Below, piece after piece: positions 50,041-61,860 of a stretch of 64,000 bases of DNA (positions are counted from its first letter, which is position 1; each line of letters starts with the position of its first letter). The translations under genes and the position numbers were made by a program. The notes under the pieces are model-generated. The model did not search any database. It saw only the letters and a program-made list of their open reading frames with translations, and was not told where the DNA came from. Source of the stretch: Eulemur rufifrons (lineage: Eukaryota; Chordata; Mammalia; Primates; Lemuridae); assembly GCF_041146395.1 (NCBI RefSeq), contig NC_090986.1:41328001-41392000 (forward strand), read 5' to 3'.

Positions 50041-50830
50041 TCCAATTCTGGCCAGAATATGGAGAAGGTGCTCCTAACCCCTGCTCATGGCTGCAAATTG
50101 GCACAAAGCTTCTAGAGTGTAACTTGGTGATGTGTATCAAGAACCATAAAATCATTCATTCTTTTTAACCCAGTGCATCCAACTCTCTAACTGGTTCAAG
50201 AACACTCTGTTTTATTAAAGGTACAAGTTCTTTGTATTTTCCCCCACTTTCTGAAAGAGGTCCATTTCTAGCTTTCAGTGCATCAGGCAGTACACTGGAA
50301 GAACCCAGAATGACTGGCTCTGTGCTGGAACCCTCCCAGTTCCTCGGGAAATACCTTGGCATGTCTGTTTACATTTCCTGGAGGCTGTTCTAATGGCATT
50401 CCTGCCCTGGTTGCTATTTAATATTTGTGTGACTCAGTTCCTTCCCAAGAAAACTTTATGAACTCCCTCATCTCTTGCCATTCTTCTCTTCTCCACGATC
50501 CTTTCTTATTTTCCACATAAAGATGTTGTGTTCAAGAAATAAAATGCCACATAAAGAAAAAAAATGGGAGGAAAAAAGGAACAAACAGGCATTAAGACAT
50601 TTCTTAGCCATTCAAAACTACCCTGGGAAATCTATGGTGCTACAAATTGGAAGAGTGGTTGCTTACCAAAGGGATGGAGGTTGGTGTGCCCACCTGCAAG
50701 GGAACTTCCTTGAGTGGCAAAAATGTTCTATGTCTTGATTGGGGTGCTAGTTGCATGGGTATATACATTTGACAAAACTCCTGCCTCTGTACACTTAAAG
50801 TCGGCATATCTCATTGCAAGTAAACATTAT
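50040..50830 (+). repeat. L1M pieces (ORF2 3' part and 3' UTR)
   Basis: 50040-50190 ('tgcaaattggcacaaagctt', 'gatgtgtatcaagaaccata') and 50640-50830 ('tatgtcttgattggggtgct', 'atacatttgacaaaactcc', 'gtacacttaaagtc') are both decayed L1M; the sequence between is not recognised. Confidence 0.6.
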
Positions 50831-50949
50831 GTCAGTAAGAATAAACTACTCTGAGCAACTCCTGAAAACTAAGCTATATGCAACTTCAAGATCTCACAAG
50901 TTAAAATGTGCCAATGCTCCAGCCTAGTGGGCAAACACGTTAGCCCCAC

Positions 50950-51225
50950 TGCAGTCTGGGCTCAGATGCTGCCTCCTCTGTGAGCTCGCCCTGACTCACC
51001 AGGCAGACCCAATACCATCACTACACACCATACAAGTGTCCATTATAGCAACTATCTGACAGTACTGTTAAGTCCGTTTGCACATCTGCTCCTCATGGAG
51101 GATGCCTCTCTCTGAAGACCCAGGTAAGGGGCTAAGAATTAAGTGATTGACTCAATAAACCCAGCAAGTGCCCGGCACACAGTAGGCACGTGATGGGTAT
51201 TTTTTGGATGAATAAATGCAAGTCC
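50950..51225 (+). repeat. L2 3' end
   Basis: 'ctgtgagctcgccctgactc', 'cattatagcaactatctgac', 'ctcctcatggaggatgcctc' and 'gcccggcacacagtaggcac' with a final 'gatgaataaatgca' follow the L2 tail. Confidence 0.7.
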
Positions 51226-51479
51226 CCATGAGGGAAACTGTCAAATAGAAGGCAGGGGTAGAGTGATGTGACTCAGGAACAGGGTTGAAGCAGAGGAGGA
51301 AATGCGGAGTAAATAGGCAAGCACACACTGGCGCCCAGATGAAGACATATCCTGTAGCAGGTGCTGACCAAAAACTCAGCTTTAGACACTGAAGCACGTT
51401 TCCACTGGGAGAATAAATGAGTTCTGGTCCTTAAAATCCTATTTTTAAATTTTGTTAAGGCTACAACCTTAAGATCATA

Positions 51480-52110
51480 CTTTTATCCAACAAGCATTTA
51501 TCAGGGGCACCATGCCAAACACTCAAGCAAAAGATACTATTCCTGCCCTCCGTTAGCTCATAGTCTAATGTGGAAAAACAAATAGAATTATACCACAGAG
51601 TGCAAAAAGAGTGAGCAACACAGGAGAGAGAGGAATGGGCTGGGGTGGAGGTTTGTCGGTTCAGAAAAGGCATCACAGAAAGGTTGATTTTAGCCCAAGT
51701 ATAGAAGAATGAACAGCAGTTCACTAGGTAAACAAGGAGTAATGGGTATTCCATATAGAAAAGCATGGAGGTGAGAAAACCACACCCTGTGCATGGGGAA
51801 ACACAGCAAGGGATTCGGGGGCACAAACTGCTTTACAGTCAGCATCTCATCTAACAGGAACAAGCGCCCTGGCAGGATAAAAGGAGAAACCTGAGGCCTG
51901 CAGGATTTAAGTAGAAGAGCCAGAACTTGAAGAACTATTTGATTCCAGAATTATACTTTTCATCTCTACACTACCCGGCAACTACACCAGTAGTTATGGA
52001 GAAAATGACCAAAAATAAAGATAGATACATAGGCAGGAACTAGATTGTCAAGGGCCATGAATGCTACACTAAGAATTGTGAACTTTAAAATCTTTTCATG
52101 ACTCCCCAGA
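51480..52110 (-). repeat. L2 minus strand with nested MIR
   Basis: 51480-51815 reads as the complement of an L2 end ('atccaacaagcatttatcag', 'ccaaacactcaagcaaaaga'). 51822-51975 looks like a MIR on minus ('gctttacagtcagcatctca', 'gaaacctgaggcctgcagg', 'agagccagaacttgaa'), and L2-like text resumes at 52020-52110 ('gattgtcaagggccatgaat'). The MIR therefore entered the L2. Confidence 0.6.
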
Positions 52111-54640
52111 AAACAAGGAACTAACAAAATCAGGTTTATATTTTGAAAAAAATATTCTTACACTGCAACAGCTAGTGTAAGAATTGCTTTCCAACACCAC
52201 AACTTTTTAATATTTACCATCATAGTATTTTCAGGTTTAATATCTGTTGATTGAAATCACCAAAAATGCTTCCATGAATTAACATTTTCAAATGAATGTT
52301 TTTTTCTCCCTACATACATTTGAAATGCAATAATACAAGTCCATGAGACCTTCATTTAGTCTACAGACAAGGCCAGTATGCACTGAGGATTCGTGTCCCC
52401 CAGGCAAACTCCTTCAGACCAGACTTACAGGTTGGCAACCACTAGTAGAAAGGACGCAGTTTACACAGAAAGACGGAAACCATTTAGAAGGATTTTGCTA
52501 GTATCAATGGGAGACCCACAGAGTACAATTCTTTAAAACACTTAGTACTAAAGGCAAACAAAGTATGTTAAAAGGTGGTGACCAGCAAGCACATCCCTGA
52601 AAGACTGGGACAGGTAGAAAACAGACCAATTAGAATTAAGTGGAGAAGGACTCATATTCTAGTGCCAGACCTGGCAATGAGCTCAAGCTGGCAGCCCTTA
52701 CAAGGTGACAACAATACTGAAACAATCAAACGCAGAGATAACAGGAAGGACAGGTGAGCAGGAAGGTGATAAATTAAGATAGCCTGTTCCGCCCCAGACA
52801 TAAAAATTGCTGCTGTACTTAAAACTCAACCTAGATGGCAATATTAACTCACAGATTAGAAACTGTGACCAACCAATGCAATGTGTAACATATCCAGTTT
52901 TCAATCTCATTGGTATTTTGTCTGTTTACTATAAGGCCTCTCAATGCCCCCAAACACAGAGACAGAGGCAACTATTAGGTATAGAAAATTAAAAGGTATT
53001 GTAGAAGAGGACTAAAATTAGAGAGTCCAGGCTATACTTTCTACCACTTCATCACTCACTCCATGACCTTGCTAGAATCAAGCTTTCCCCTGCCTTTGCC
53101 TTCAAGCCATTACTTGGTTTTAAACCAATGTTTAATCATAAACCAGCCCTGCTACATTATTAGTATTTCAAACAGCATTTCCAACCAGATAACAATCCAA
53201 TATCATTATGTTGAGCTATCTTAAAGGGTTGCATTCCTAAATTTGTTTTGAATTGCAAAATTAGGCCCTGAGTAGACAAACCGGTTCAGTACATATACTC
53301 AAGTATATAAGTACAATTTGAAAATGAATAAAAACACGATTCATAAAATGATAATAATTGGCAGAATAACAACCATTAACCCTCACTCCACAAAATTAAA
53401 TTTTAGACATTTTAACTTTGGTTATAAGAGTAACACATTAGCAATTTAAAATCACAGATGAAAATGGCAATGGCAAGGACATACTGATATGGAGTCTGGT
53501 CATCATTCAAAGTTTTACAAGGTTATTGGAGTTTCTTGACCTTGGAATATTCAAAACTGGAGTGAGAATAAAAGCACATTATATTTTATATAATACACAT
53601 ATAGTATTATATAACACACATATATACATATATAGCCCACTTGCGTTTCAATAATATGTAGAGGAGAGTGACAGAAAGGGCAAAATGGAAGAATAATATC
53701 AGCAAGCAGGAGAAAGAATACTTTATAAAATGCACTTTGGAATCAACATTTTATCTTCAAATTAGGGGTTCTTAGAATTATAGAGGTTGTGGCAGTGAGA
53801 GTCATTCATTGTGCTTCCTTTGGCAAGAACAATATTTTAAAATATGTGCTTTTGTGGTAAAGGCAAAGCTGCCCAGAGAGACAAATGTAGACACTAACTG
53901 GAGAAATAAAACAAACCTAACAGGCAACATACTGCCACTGCTGCAAATGCCCAGAGTATTCAGAAAACATATGTGAATGTGTAAATTATTCACATACCTT
54001 CAATGAAGGCAAATTTAGTGCCTTGCTATGAGTAGCATGAGGAAAAAAAATTGCTTAATTTAAATTTGATTAACTACATTAAAAGATGTCAACACCTTTA
54101 GAAAGATTCAGCTTTCTGCTAATGATGAACAAAACACAGTAGCCAAATCATTGCTGATAAACACCTTTAGACAGGATAGGAGTAGAAAGATGAGCACATT
54201 TCCCATGATATCTTCTATCACAACACTTTCCCCAAGTTCAATATATACAAACGTCTCACAGAAACCCTACATAATTATGAGCAAGCTGGAACAAGAATTC
54301 TTAGTTTTCCAAAATCTGCATAACTAAAAAAAAGAGAAGGGTGTGGAACCAACCACTCATATTCACAAACTTCCTGAAGCAAACACAAAGCATACAGATG
54401 CAAACTCCACACAGGAGCCAGGTGCGACCAAAAAAATGTCTCTATATTTCTTCCCTTCTCCCCTCCTCCCTTCCTTATTCTAAAACACAAAATGGCAAGT
54501 TTAATTGGTTTTCTAAAATTATGCAGCAGAAACACTGCTAATGGAAAATTACAGTTGGTAGCCTTGACTTTTCAAAGTTTATGAATGTGGGAAATTATTT
54601 CTCTTAACTACATTGCTGGAATTTTTCCACTCTCATTTCA
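52111..54640. other. Intron, no gene
   Basis: AT-rich single-copy. An AT/CA-rich low-complexity patch lies at 53578-53632. The small frames have no domain. No repeat was recognised with confidence. Confidence 0.5.
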
Positions 54641-54644
54641 ATTC

Positions 54645-54830
54645 AAAATACGGTGTTTATTCCTCTCTCAACCTCCTCACACCGGCCCTCTTGTTAAGAC
54701 AGGGGGCCGTTTGTCGTCTGTGGCCAACGTATCTTGCTCTGTGAACCTATATCTTACTCCTGCTCTGTAAACCTATCTTGCCCTTTCTCAATAAACTTCG
54801 TTTCACTCTTGGGGAGGTGGGGGGAACCTT
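54645..54830 (+). repeat. Retroviral LTR-like fragment (tentative)
   Basis: 'tcttgccctttctcaataaa' followed by 'cttcgtttcactcttgggg' has the look of the polyadenylation part of a gamma-type endogenous retrovirus LTR. The repeated 'ctctgtgaacctat'/'ctctgtaaacctat' lies upstream. Neither LTR edge nor a target duplication is clear, and no viral coding sequence is near. Confidence 0.4.
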
Positions 54831-55639
54831 CTCACACCTTTCCAAGTCACCTTCATACCAGTTCAAAATTCCAATCCAAAAATACACCAAAAGCTAATTT
54901 CTTAGACCTCCCTACTGTCTAGTGGATAATGCTACTCAAACATTGCACATTCTTTTATTTACTGTGAGAAATGTAGCATTTAAAGTTTGTTCTCTTTTTC
55001 ACATAAATACATGTTTTTCTTTACAGAAAAATAAATTTTAAATGCTGTTTGCTTTGGAATTCTTGAATATGTTGTTTTCCTGTGGAATAATCTTAAACCT
55101 AATTTGAAAGTTTAAATTCGTTGAATAAGCCAGCACGTGGCATCAATAACTCCTAAATGACTGCAAGGCTGGTATATGCAACAATTTGTTTTTTTAACAA
55201 GCAGTTGTTTCTGATTCACATCTGCTTGGAAGAACTTTTTTTTAGCCTCATTTTAAAAGCCATCTTTTTCATCCAGTAGACTAACGGCTGCAAGTCCTGA
55301 TGTTAACCTTCCGTACAGACAGACGGACCCTCACGGCTTTGATGAAGAGACCAGCTCCTTTTTCAGGGAGAAAGAAGGGAATGGAAGAGCTCCTCTGTGA
55401 GGCACAGCTGGGAAAGTAACAACCCTTCAATAAGTGACCCCACGATATCGTAGTCTAATCAATGCCTAAAACGAAGTACGTGCCCCGACCCCCTCCCCCT
55501 GGGCTTGGAGCTGCCCTAGAGAAATCGTCTTTCCAGGTGTGTATCGGTGCCTTACCTCCTGTACTCCCACCCACCCTTCCTCTCCGCCCCCTCCCCGACC
55601 ACCACAACACACTGAATACACTAGCTGCTCAGCTACTGT

Positions 55640-57290
55640 CGGGCATCCCCACTTGTAGCCACCCCAGAAATGCACCCGAGAGCCCTGGCCCAGCTCTTGC
55701 ACTGCGCGCTCTGAGCTGTGCCCGGAGAGCCATCCCGGGAGAGCCGGAGCCGACCTGGGCTGGTCCTCGGGGATGCGCGGTCCCAGATGAGGTGAGCGAG
55801 GGCTCGCTTTTGGCCTGGCAGAGGAGCTCTGGGACGCCAGCAAGACCGTCGTGGGGTGGGCAGCGCTAAGCTAAGCTGGACGTTAATATGTAAGACAGGC
55901 AGAACTTGCAAAGTCCCCAAAACTGCACACACAAATCAGCTTTTCCGTGCCAGCTAGGGAGGCGGCAAAAGCGCAGGGCAGCGGGGGCCGCTGTCACTTC
56001 GCGACACCCACCCTGAGGCTAGTAAATTCGAGCGGAACCGAGAGTAGTAAAAGACACTCACCTCCACCCATCTCTGAGCCTCCGCGAACGCTAAGGAACA
56101 GTCGGCCTCTGCCTCCTCCACCCCTTCCATGACTAGGGCAAGAGAGGGAGAGAGACTCAGTAGGTGAGCGGAGGGGCGGGGGTCCCCCCACGCGTCTGGG
56201 CCCGGCGGGCAGGGAGGGGACACTGGCCAATGCCGCCTCGGCCTCCCTCCGGCTGTGAGACGCCCGGGCTCTCTTTCCCTTTGTTGCGTTCTGCAGTTTG
56301 TTACGGTTTCAAACCTACAAGAACTTGAAGACGCTGCTTTCTCTAAACTCCTGAAAGCGACCCAAGGTCCGCGGGGACCCGAGCGGCTAGCCGGACAGGG
56401 CGCGGGAGGTGAAGGGAGCGACGAGAGGGAGCGCGCGGCACCAGCCCTGACGACAGTTTGGACTTCAAAAGTCGCAACGCTGCCGCCGTCCTCCCCGCAA
56501 TGGCCCCGCCCCAGCCCACCCCGCCGCCTACCCCGGGCCCGCCGAGTCGCCGCTTCCGTCCGCCCCCCGCCCCCCACGTCTCCCGGGGCTCCCGGCTGCG
56601 GCCGCCTCTGTGGTTGGACCGTCTGGGCCGGGAGATGGCACGGCCCACCAGGGGGCTGTGGCCCGGCCACGCTCCCGTTCCCGCGCCGCCCGCCGGGACC
56701 GCGACTCCGCCCCGAGGGGATGCGCCCCAGCGCCCGTACCCTCCTGGCCTCCGCCCGCCTGGCCGCCTGCCCTCTCCCGGGGCCCCTGGAAGCTGCGCCC
56801 TCCCGGCTCGCGGCCGCAGGGCCCGCCTGACATACCAGGAATAACTGCACACAATTGCACCTTTCCCGGCCAAGAAACTTCCTCCGCCGGGGAGCGCGGC
56901 CCGCCTAGACGCGCAGCCTGCCGCCCGGCCCGCCGCGCCGCCCTCACCTGCGGCCGGACCCCGCCACGCGCGGCTCCCGCCCCCGCCGAGCCGCGCTCGC
57001 TCCGCGGGCGGCCCCCTGCCAGGTGCGCGCCGCTCCCACCCCGGGCTCTGCGCCCCCTACGGCCGCCCGGGCCCTCCTGGCGCCAGGTGTGGGTAGTGGC
57101 CTTGGCACGTGCGACCGCTTTACCCCAGCCGGGGCCGGCCCGCTCCGCCTCGTTTCCAGGTGGGCGAGGTGGAGGCTTCCTGCCACTCAACCCCGGCCGC
57201 CGAGGGTTCCAGCGAGTCGAAGGGAACCTTGCGGTTCTCCCGCCTCCGGCCAGCTGAGCCCCGTTCAGGCCATTTGACCACCCTCACAAT
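55640..57290 (-). promoter_or_regulatory. LMO7: CpG island promoter of the LMO7-like gene
   Basis: GC and CpG content rise sharply against the AT-rich surroundings, peaking at 56350-57150. GC boxes (ggggcggggg near 56171; ccccgcccc near 56505) and an inverted CCAAT box (minus-strand ATTGG, about 56226) lie just upstream of the minus-strand ATG at 56130. No TATA box is evident, as expected for a housekeeping-like dispersed promoter. The exact start site cannot be read. The minus-strand text before the ATG ('ctctccctctcttgccctag') could also be a pyrimidine tract plus splice acceptor, so the ATG may lie in exon 2 with a non-coding exon further upstream in the island. Divergent plus-strand transcription is possible but unsupported. 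Confidence 0.8.
56062..56130 (-). CDS. LMO7: First coding exon of LMO7-like gene (23 codons, phase 0)
   Basis: The exon encodes MEGVEEAEADCSLAFAEAQR then WVE, and ends at a consensus donor (GAG|gtgagt). The start ATG has G at -3 and G at +4. From family knowledge, LMO7 and LIMCH1 begin their calponin-homology domain with AF(A/S)EAQ(R/K)W(V/I)E followed by an exon in the same phase; the R, V and acidic lead-in fit LMO7, whereas LIMCH1 has a proline-rich lead-in. LMO7 is a large protein with CH, PDZ and LIM domains that acts at adherens junctions and on actin, and also has nuclear roles linked to emerin. Only this exon is in the window. The frame upstream of the ATG stays open to 56850, so a longer start is not excluded by stops, but its GC-driven composition argues against it. 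Gene identity is an inference from about ten residues plus splice phase. Confidence 0.72.
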
Positions 57291-57299
57291 GACTGTCAA

Positions 57300-59140
57300 A
57301 ACCCTACTCTTCGTGGTTTGGGTACACTCGGGGGGCAGTGAGTCGACAGGTTATTCAGTATCCGCAGTGGTCTGGGGTGGGTGAGCAGGGCCAGAGGGCG
57401 GGAGGCAAACGCGTTGCCTCCTGCGGGTGCTTTTCACATGGGCGGTCAAAGCAGGTCCTCCCCATCTCTCTGTGCTTCCTGGGACCTCGTTTCGTGCTCC
57501 TCAAGCCACACGTTGGTGGCTTCACTTTAGGAGGAAGATAAAGATCGGTTCCTACTCTGCTGAAAAGGAAGCAACCCCTTGTTCTTATTTTTCTGGTTGG
57601 TTATTTTTTGTGAAGAAAAACGTCAGACACAGAGCAGAGAGACTAGTATAATGAATACTCGCTAAAATCTAAGGTCTATTTTTAACGGTTGTTTACATTT
57701 TGCCTTATTTACTTCATCTTTTCTGCTGGAGAGTTTTAAAGTAAAGATAAATATTATCTTTCACTCCTAAATGTTACAGTATACATCTCGTTTTAAAAAG
57801 GACACTTTCCTACATAACCATAATACCATTTTCACATCTAACTAAAGCTAACACTAATTACCAAGTCATACCCAATCCAGACTAAATTTTTCCAGGTGAC
57901 CCCAAAATGTCTTTTATGGCTGACTTAGATCAGGATCCAATCAATGACCACCCATTGCATTTGAATACATCTTTTTTAACCTACAAGAGACTCCTCCTCT
58001 CCCCTCCTTCCTTTTTTGGAATGGCATTGTCTTGCTGAAGAAACCAGCATGCTTTCTGGATTTGTCTTATGACTTCTTTGTGGTGTCTTCAGCATATTTC
58101 TCTTCCCTCTATATTTCCTGTCCCCTGGAAGTTAGATCTTAAAGGCTGGATTGGAACTATTTACTCTTCTGAATAAAGACTTCACCACCCATGTTCTTCA
58201 GGATTTGGGTAATGGTTTTTATTTGTTAGGTTTATTTTCATTCAACCCTTCTTTAATTGGCATTGTCTGGAATTTTTATTGGCACTGTCTGTAATCATTG
58301 GGCCTGTTTAAAAAAGCTGACAAACTTCAGGAATACAATTTTTTCTGCTGAAGTGCAGGCCACTGACTGGACCATCTCTTTGCCTCCTGGCTACACTTTG
58401 ATCAGGCCAAACCCCAAAAGAGATTAGAATGATGAAATAAACTGGGAAAACATTTAATATTTCTCTTTATCTGGCTCTTCAAAAACTGTTCTGTTAAATA
58501 TGTAGTGAATACTTTCACCATTTGTGTAAAGTGCTAGATGTTGTAAGTGGTACAAAAACTTAAAAATTCTAGATACTGAATCCTATGTATTCCCAGTCCA
58601 GTAGGACATTCTACAAGCTTTATGAGGTTTATTGTTACTATACTTAATATATACATTTATTATATTGTTTATTTTCTCCACATAAATCTTTTGTTTTAAT
58701 AAATAAACCATATTCATGGCTTAGGTTTCAAATCACATTTACAGATGAGGAAAACTTCTAGGCCCAAATAGGTAAAAAAAAAAAAAAACAGTAAAGTTAC
58801 TATTGCTGGAAGGAATGCATGTGCCTGATCATACCAAGTGAAACATTCTCCCCCTGTTAACAATTAGACCAAGGGCATTAGCCACAGAAGGGTAGCCACT
58901 GATAAATACAGAGCAATATTAGGACAGCAAAGAGGAAGCTACACAGACACTCTCATTTCTTCAAATATCAGAAGCTTCCATATCGTAGCAGTAGAGCAGT
59001 GGATGGACTCTATCTCCCAAAGGCCTAGTCCAAAAACTTCTTTCTGGCATTTGCACCAAACAAGGCTCGCCATACTTCTGACATCATCTGCTGGGCTATG
59101 AGGTCCAGCCGGCTTCGTGACTCGATAAATAGCTTTGAGG
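57300..59140. other. Upstream flank; no gene, old L1-like piece
   Basis: 57650-58010 ('acattttgccttatttact', 'cctacataaccataatacc', 'tcaggatccaatcaatgacc', 'cattgcatttgaatacatc') matches a widespread ancient repeat that I take for an L1M/HAL1 3' region on the minus strand; the class is uncertain. A MIR piece on minus is probable at 58720-58800 ('tttacagatgaggaaaactt'). The rest is single-copy. Confidence 0.4.
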
Positions 59141-59260
59141 CCAGCAGTCCAAGATGTTAAGAAGTGCAGAGGCTTGCAAACCTGAACAATTTAGGTTACC
59201 AAATTACTAGAATCTGTGACTTTCAATTTACTCATCTGAAAAATGTAGTGGTAATAATTA

Positions 59261-60523
59261 TTAGGTTATTAAGTATGAAATGTATGATGTCCTTAAGTTT
59301 GACAGTTGGTATCTCTGACATTTCACTTTGACACTTCTTGTTTTATGTTTCTTGTGAAAGTATATCCTCAGTCTTTCAAACACATGCTTTGGCTTTTGCT
59401 TATTTTTCACATTATTTTTTTTAGAGCAGTTTTTGTGAAACCATGGATAAGTCAAAAATTTGTGTTATTCACAACTATGAGTTCCATTATGGAACCAATG
59501 CAGCGCAGACAGCTCAAAATATCAATGAAGTGTTCGGGAAGGATGTGGCTAATGAATGCACAGTACGTGGATGGTTTGAGAAGTTCCGTTCCGGTCATTT
59601 TAATCTTGAAAATGAGCCACATCAGTGACCTGGGACTAAGGTGGATAATGATGAACAGAAAGCTATAATGGAAGCGAATCCATCTCAACCTACACCTGAA
59701 TTAGCAGCAAGGTTTGATGTTACTATTCCAACAATATCGCACAATTTGAAACAAATCCGCAAGGTAAAGAAGCGGATAGAGGGGTTCCCCATGAATTAAA
59801 CAAACGTCAGTAGAGAAGTGGTCTCAAAGCTTGCCTTTCTTTGCTGTCACACATTAAGGTGAACCATTTTTACACTGTATTGTTATGTGTGATGAAAAAT
59901 GGATTCTTTTTGACAATCAAAAGTGTTTGGCAAAATGGTTGGATAAAGATGAAGTGCCAAAACACACTCCAAAACTGAATGATCACCAAAAAAAGCTAAT
60001 GGTGTCTGTTTGATGGTCCAGCACTGGCATTATCCACTACAGCTTCATGAAACCTGGTCAATTACAGCAGCAGATGTCTGCTTCAACCAATTGAGTAAAA
60101 TGATGAGGATGCTGACAATGAAGCAGCCAAGATTGATCAATAGAGACAGGCCACTCCTCTTGCAAGACCACATGTCGCAAAAACAGCACTGCTCAAACTA
60201 TAGACTGGACTTGGAAACTCTCTGTCATCCACTGTATTCAGCAGACCTTGCACCAACTGACTACCACTTCTTCCAAACTTTGGACCACTTCTTGCAAGGA
60301 AAAATGTTCGATTTCAACAAGCTGTGCAAAACGCCTTTCACATTTTCATCTCCACTCTCTCTCCAGGCTTCTTCACTGCTGGCATAAACAAGCTACTGTT
60401 AAGATGGCAAAACTGTGTCTATAGTTTAGGAGCATATTTTAATTAATTGTACTGCTTCTTGTTTGAGATATAATAAACTACACTTTTGATTCAAAATTGG
60501 ACATTTCATATTTAATGACCTAA
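59261..60523 (+). mobile_element. Mariner (Tc1/mariner) DNA transposon, near-complete, 1263 bp
   Basis: Terminal inverted repeats start TTAGGTTATTAAGTATGAAA at the left and TTAGGTCATTAAATATGAAA at the right (read inward), two differences in the first 23 bases. A TA lies directly outside each end (59259-59260, 60524-60525), the mariner target duplication. The length is typical for mariner (about 1.3 kb). The inner region encodes the remains of a DD34D transposase. Insertion into a MIR gives an independent check of the borders. Mammalian mariners of this size are thought to have arrived by horizontal transfer in several lineages. Confidence 0.93.
59443..60387 (+). pseudogene. Mariner transposase remnant
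   Basis: The frame opens with MDKSKICVIHNYEFHYG, includes the helix-turn-helix region (TAQNINEVFG, TVRGWFEKFRSG) and meets a TGA at 59626 where family members often have CGA (probable CpG decay). Later landmarks are present but in different frames: CDEKWILFDN (second catalytic block, from 59888, frame 2) and YSADLAPTDYHFFQ (last catalytic Asp block, near 60237, frame 1), with a PHELN block in a third frame near 59787. So at least three frameshifts and several stops have accumulated, and no active enzyme is possible. Best match by eye is to mauritiana/irritans-like mariners, not to Hsmar1 or Hsmar2 of human. Confidence 0.88.
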
Positions 60524-61194
60524 TACTTCAAAGGATTGTTGTGAGAATTAAATATGAGGGTGGATGTAAAAGCCCACGGAATTGCTTAGCATGGAGTAGG
60601 CACTCATTAAATGATGGTTATGTCCCCTTTGGTATCTCTAACAGTTTCTTGTCAAATTTTTCCTAATAAATGGAGATTTCATGTATTTGTTCAAATACTT
60701 ACATGGAAAGGCCTGTAGGGTGTTGCAAGTTCTATTTCAAGTCAGCTCAGGCACCAGCCATTGCTCAGTCTCTTTAGTATTGTAAGTTTGCAACTCAAAA
60801 GGATCAAATTCAATTCTTTGCCTTCTAATATCAGTCATTAGAGTATTTTATCCTTCTGGAAAGATTCCTACAGCTGTATAAAGAAAGGTACAGCACTTGC
60901 CTTAGGAGTTTGAAATGCAATTCACAGTGATAAAACATGAAACATTTTATTTGTTTTCCAAAAGAATTTGAGGTACCCTTCAATATTTAAAAACATAAAA
61001 CAGTACAATTGTCATGTTTTTATGCATTGGTGATGAAATAAAATGTTGGTGGGAGAAAAAGGTACAATCTTTCTGGAAGATCATTAAGTAATAAATATCA
61101 AAAGTCTTTAAAATGCCCATGCTCTATCCCAGCAATTCCACTTCTCAGAATTTATCCCAAGGTCATGAGCAAAGACATATGCACGGAATGAGCA

Positions 61195-61585
61195 TCTGCT
61201 GTGGACACACAGATGCCCCACCCAAACCTTCCTTCATAGAAGTCTTTGCTGTCCAGTATTGAAGAGTGTGGTCACCAGGCCTCCCCAGCTATCAACCCCT
61301 TCAGGGTTGGCCTGAGTTCATGCCCCTCCCCTGTCAGTCCTCATCTGGTGAGTGAGTGAGTGACTTGAAGTTATAAAAGCCCAGCCATTTCTACCCAATG
61401 TGGGATGATGCTGACGGGCCTAGTCTATAGACCCTTGGGTCTGTTGAGGCTGCGGCTCCGTATCATGGTTCAGCTTCTCTCTTGCCCATCCCTGCTTCTT
61501 CCCCCTTCCCTTCACATGGATCCATCCCTAATTAATATCTCACTCTTTGAACGCCATTTCCGCTTCTGGAGGACTAACTCTGTGA
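61195..61585 (+). repeat. ERVL-type LTR-like block (tentative)
   Basis: Interrupts the L1M. 'gttataaaagcccagccatt', 'cccttcccttcacatggatc', 'ccctaattaatatctcactc' and 'cgcttctggaggactaac' have the order of an LTR end (ttcacaggtgttgatcc, ctaataaatc, gcttctggggaacccaac). Family not certain; borders are estimated. Confidence 0.45.
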
Positions 61586-61711
61586 TGATGTTAAGCATGA
61601 TTTGTTTAAAAAATGAGAATCTCAAAGCAATCAAAACCTCTAGCAATAGAGATAGTAAATTACAATTCTTCCATACAGTGAGATACTATGCAGTCATTAA
61701 GCATGGAAAAC

Positions 61712-61860
<149 letters not shown>

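Larger units (their letters stand above)
59150..60630 (+). repeat. MIR SINE split by a mariner
   Basis: Left part 59150-59260 ('tttactcatctgaaaaatg', 'tagtggtaataat') and right part 60524-60630 ('aaaggattgttgtgagaatt', 'aaatatgagg', 'agcatggagtaggcactca') form one MIR when the mariner and one TA are removed. The order (tcatctgtaaaatg, ataataatag, gggttgttgtgaggatt, cacatagtaagcactca) is that of the MIR consensus. Confidence 0.8.

Noticed and set aside
54645..54830. A longer endogenous retrovirus next to the LTR-like piece
   Set aside because: No primer-binding site, gag/pol/env-like frames or second LTR within several kb.
55954..56850. 298-codon minus-strand frame as a stand-alone protein
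   Set aside because: Its middle holds the LMO7-like exon and a consensus donor; the upstream half is low-complexity Gly/Arg/Pro/Ala text as expected from a CpG island, and the downstream part is intron.
56255..57257. Several 120-220-codon frames on both strands in the CpG island
   Set aside because: GC-rich DNA has few stop codons; the frames overlap on both strands and share Pro/Arg/Ala composition without any domain.
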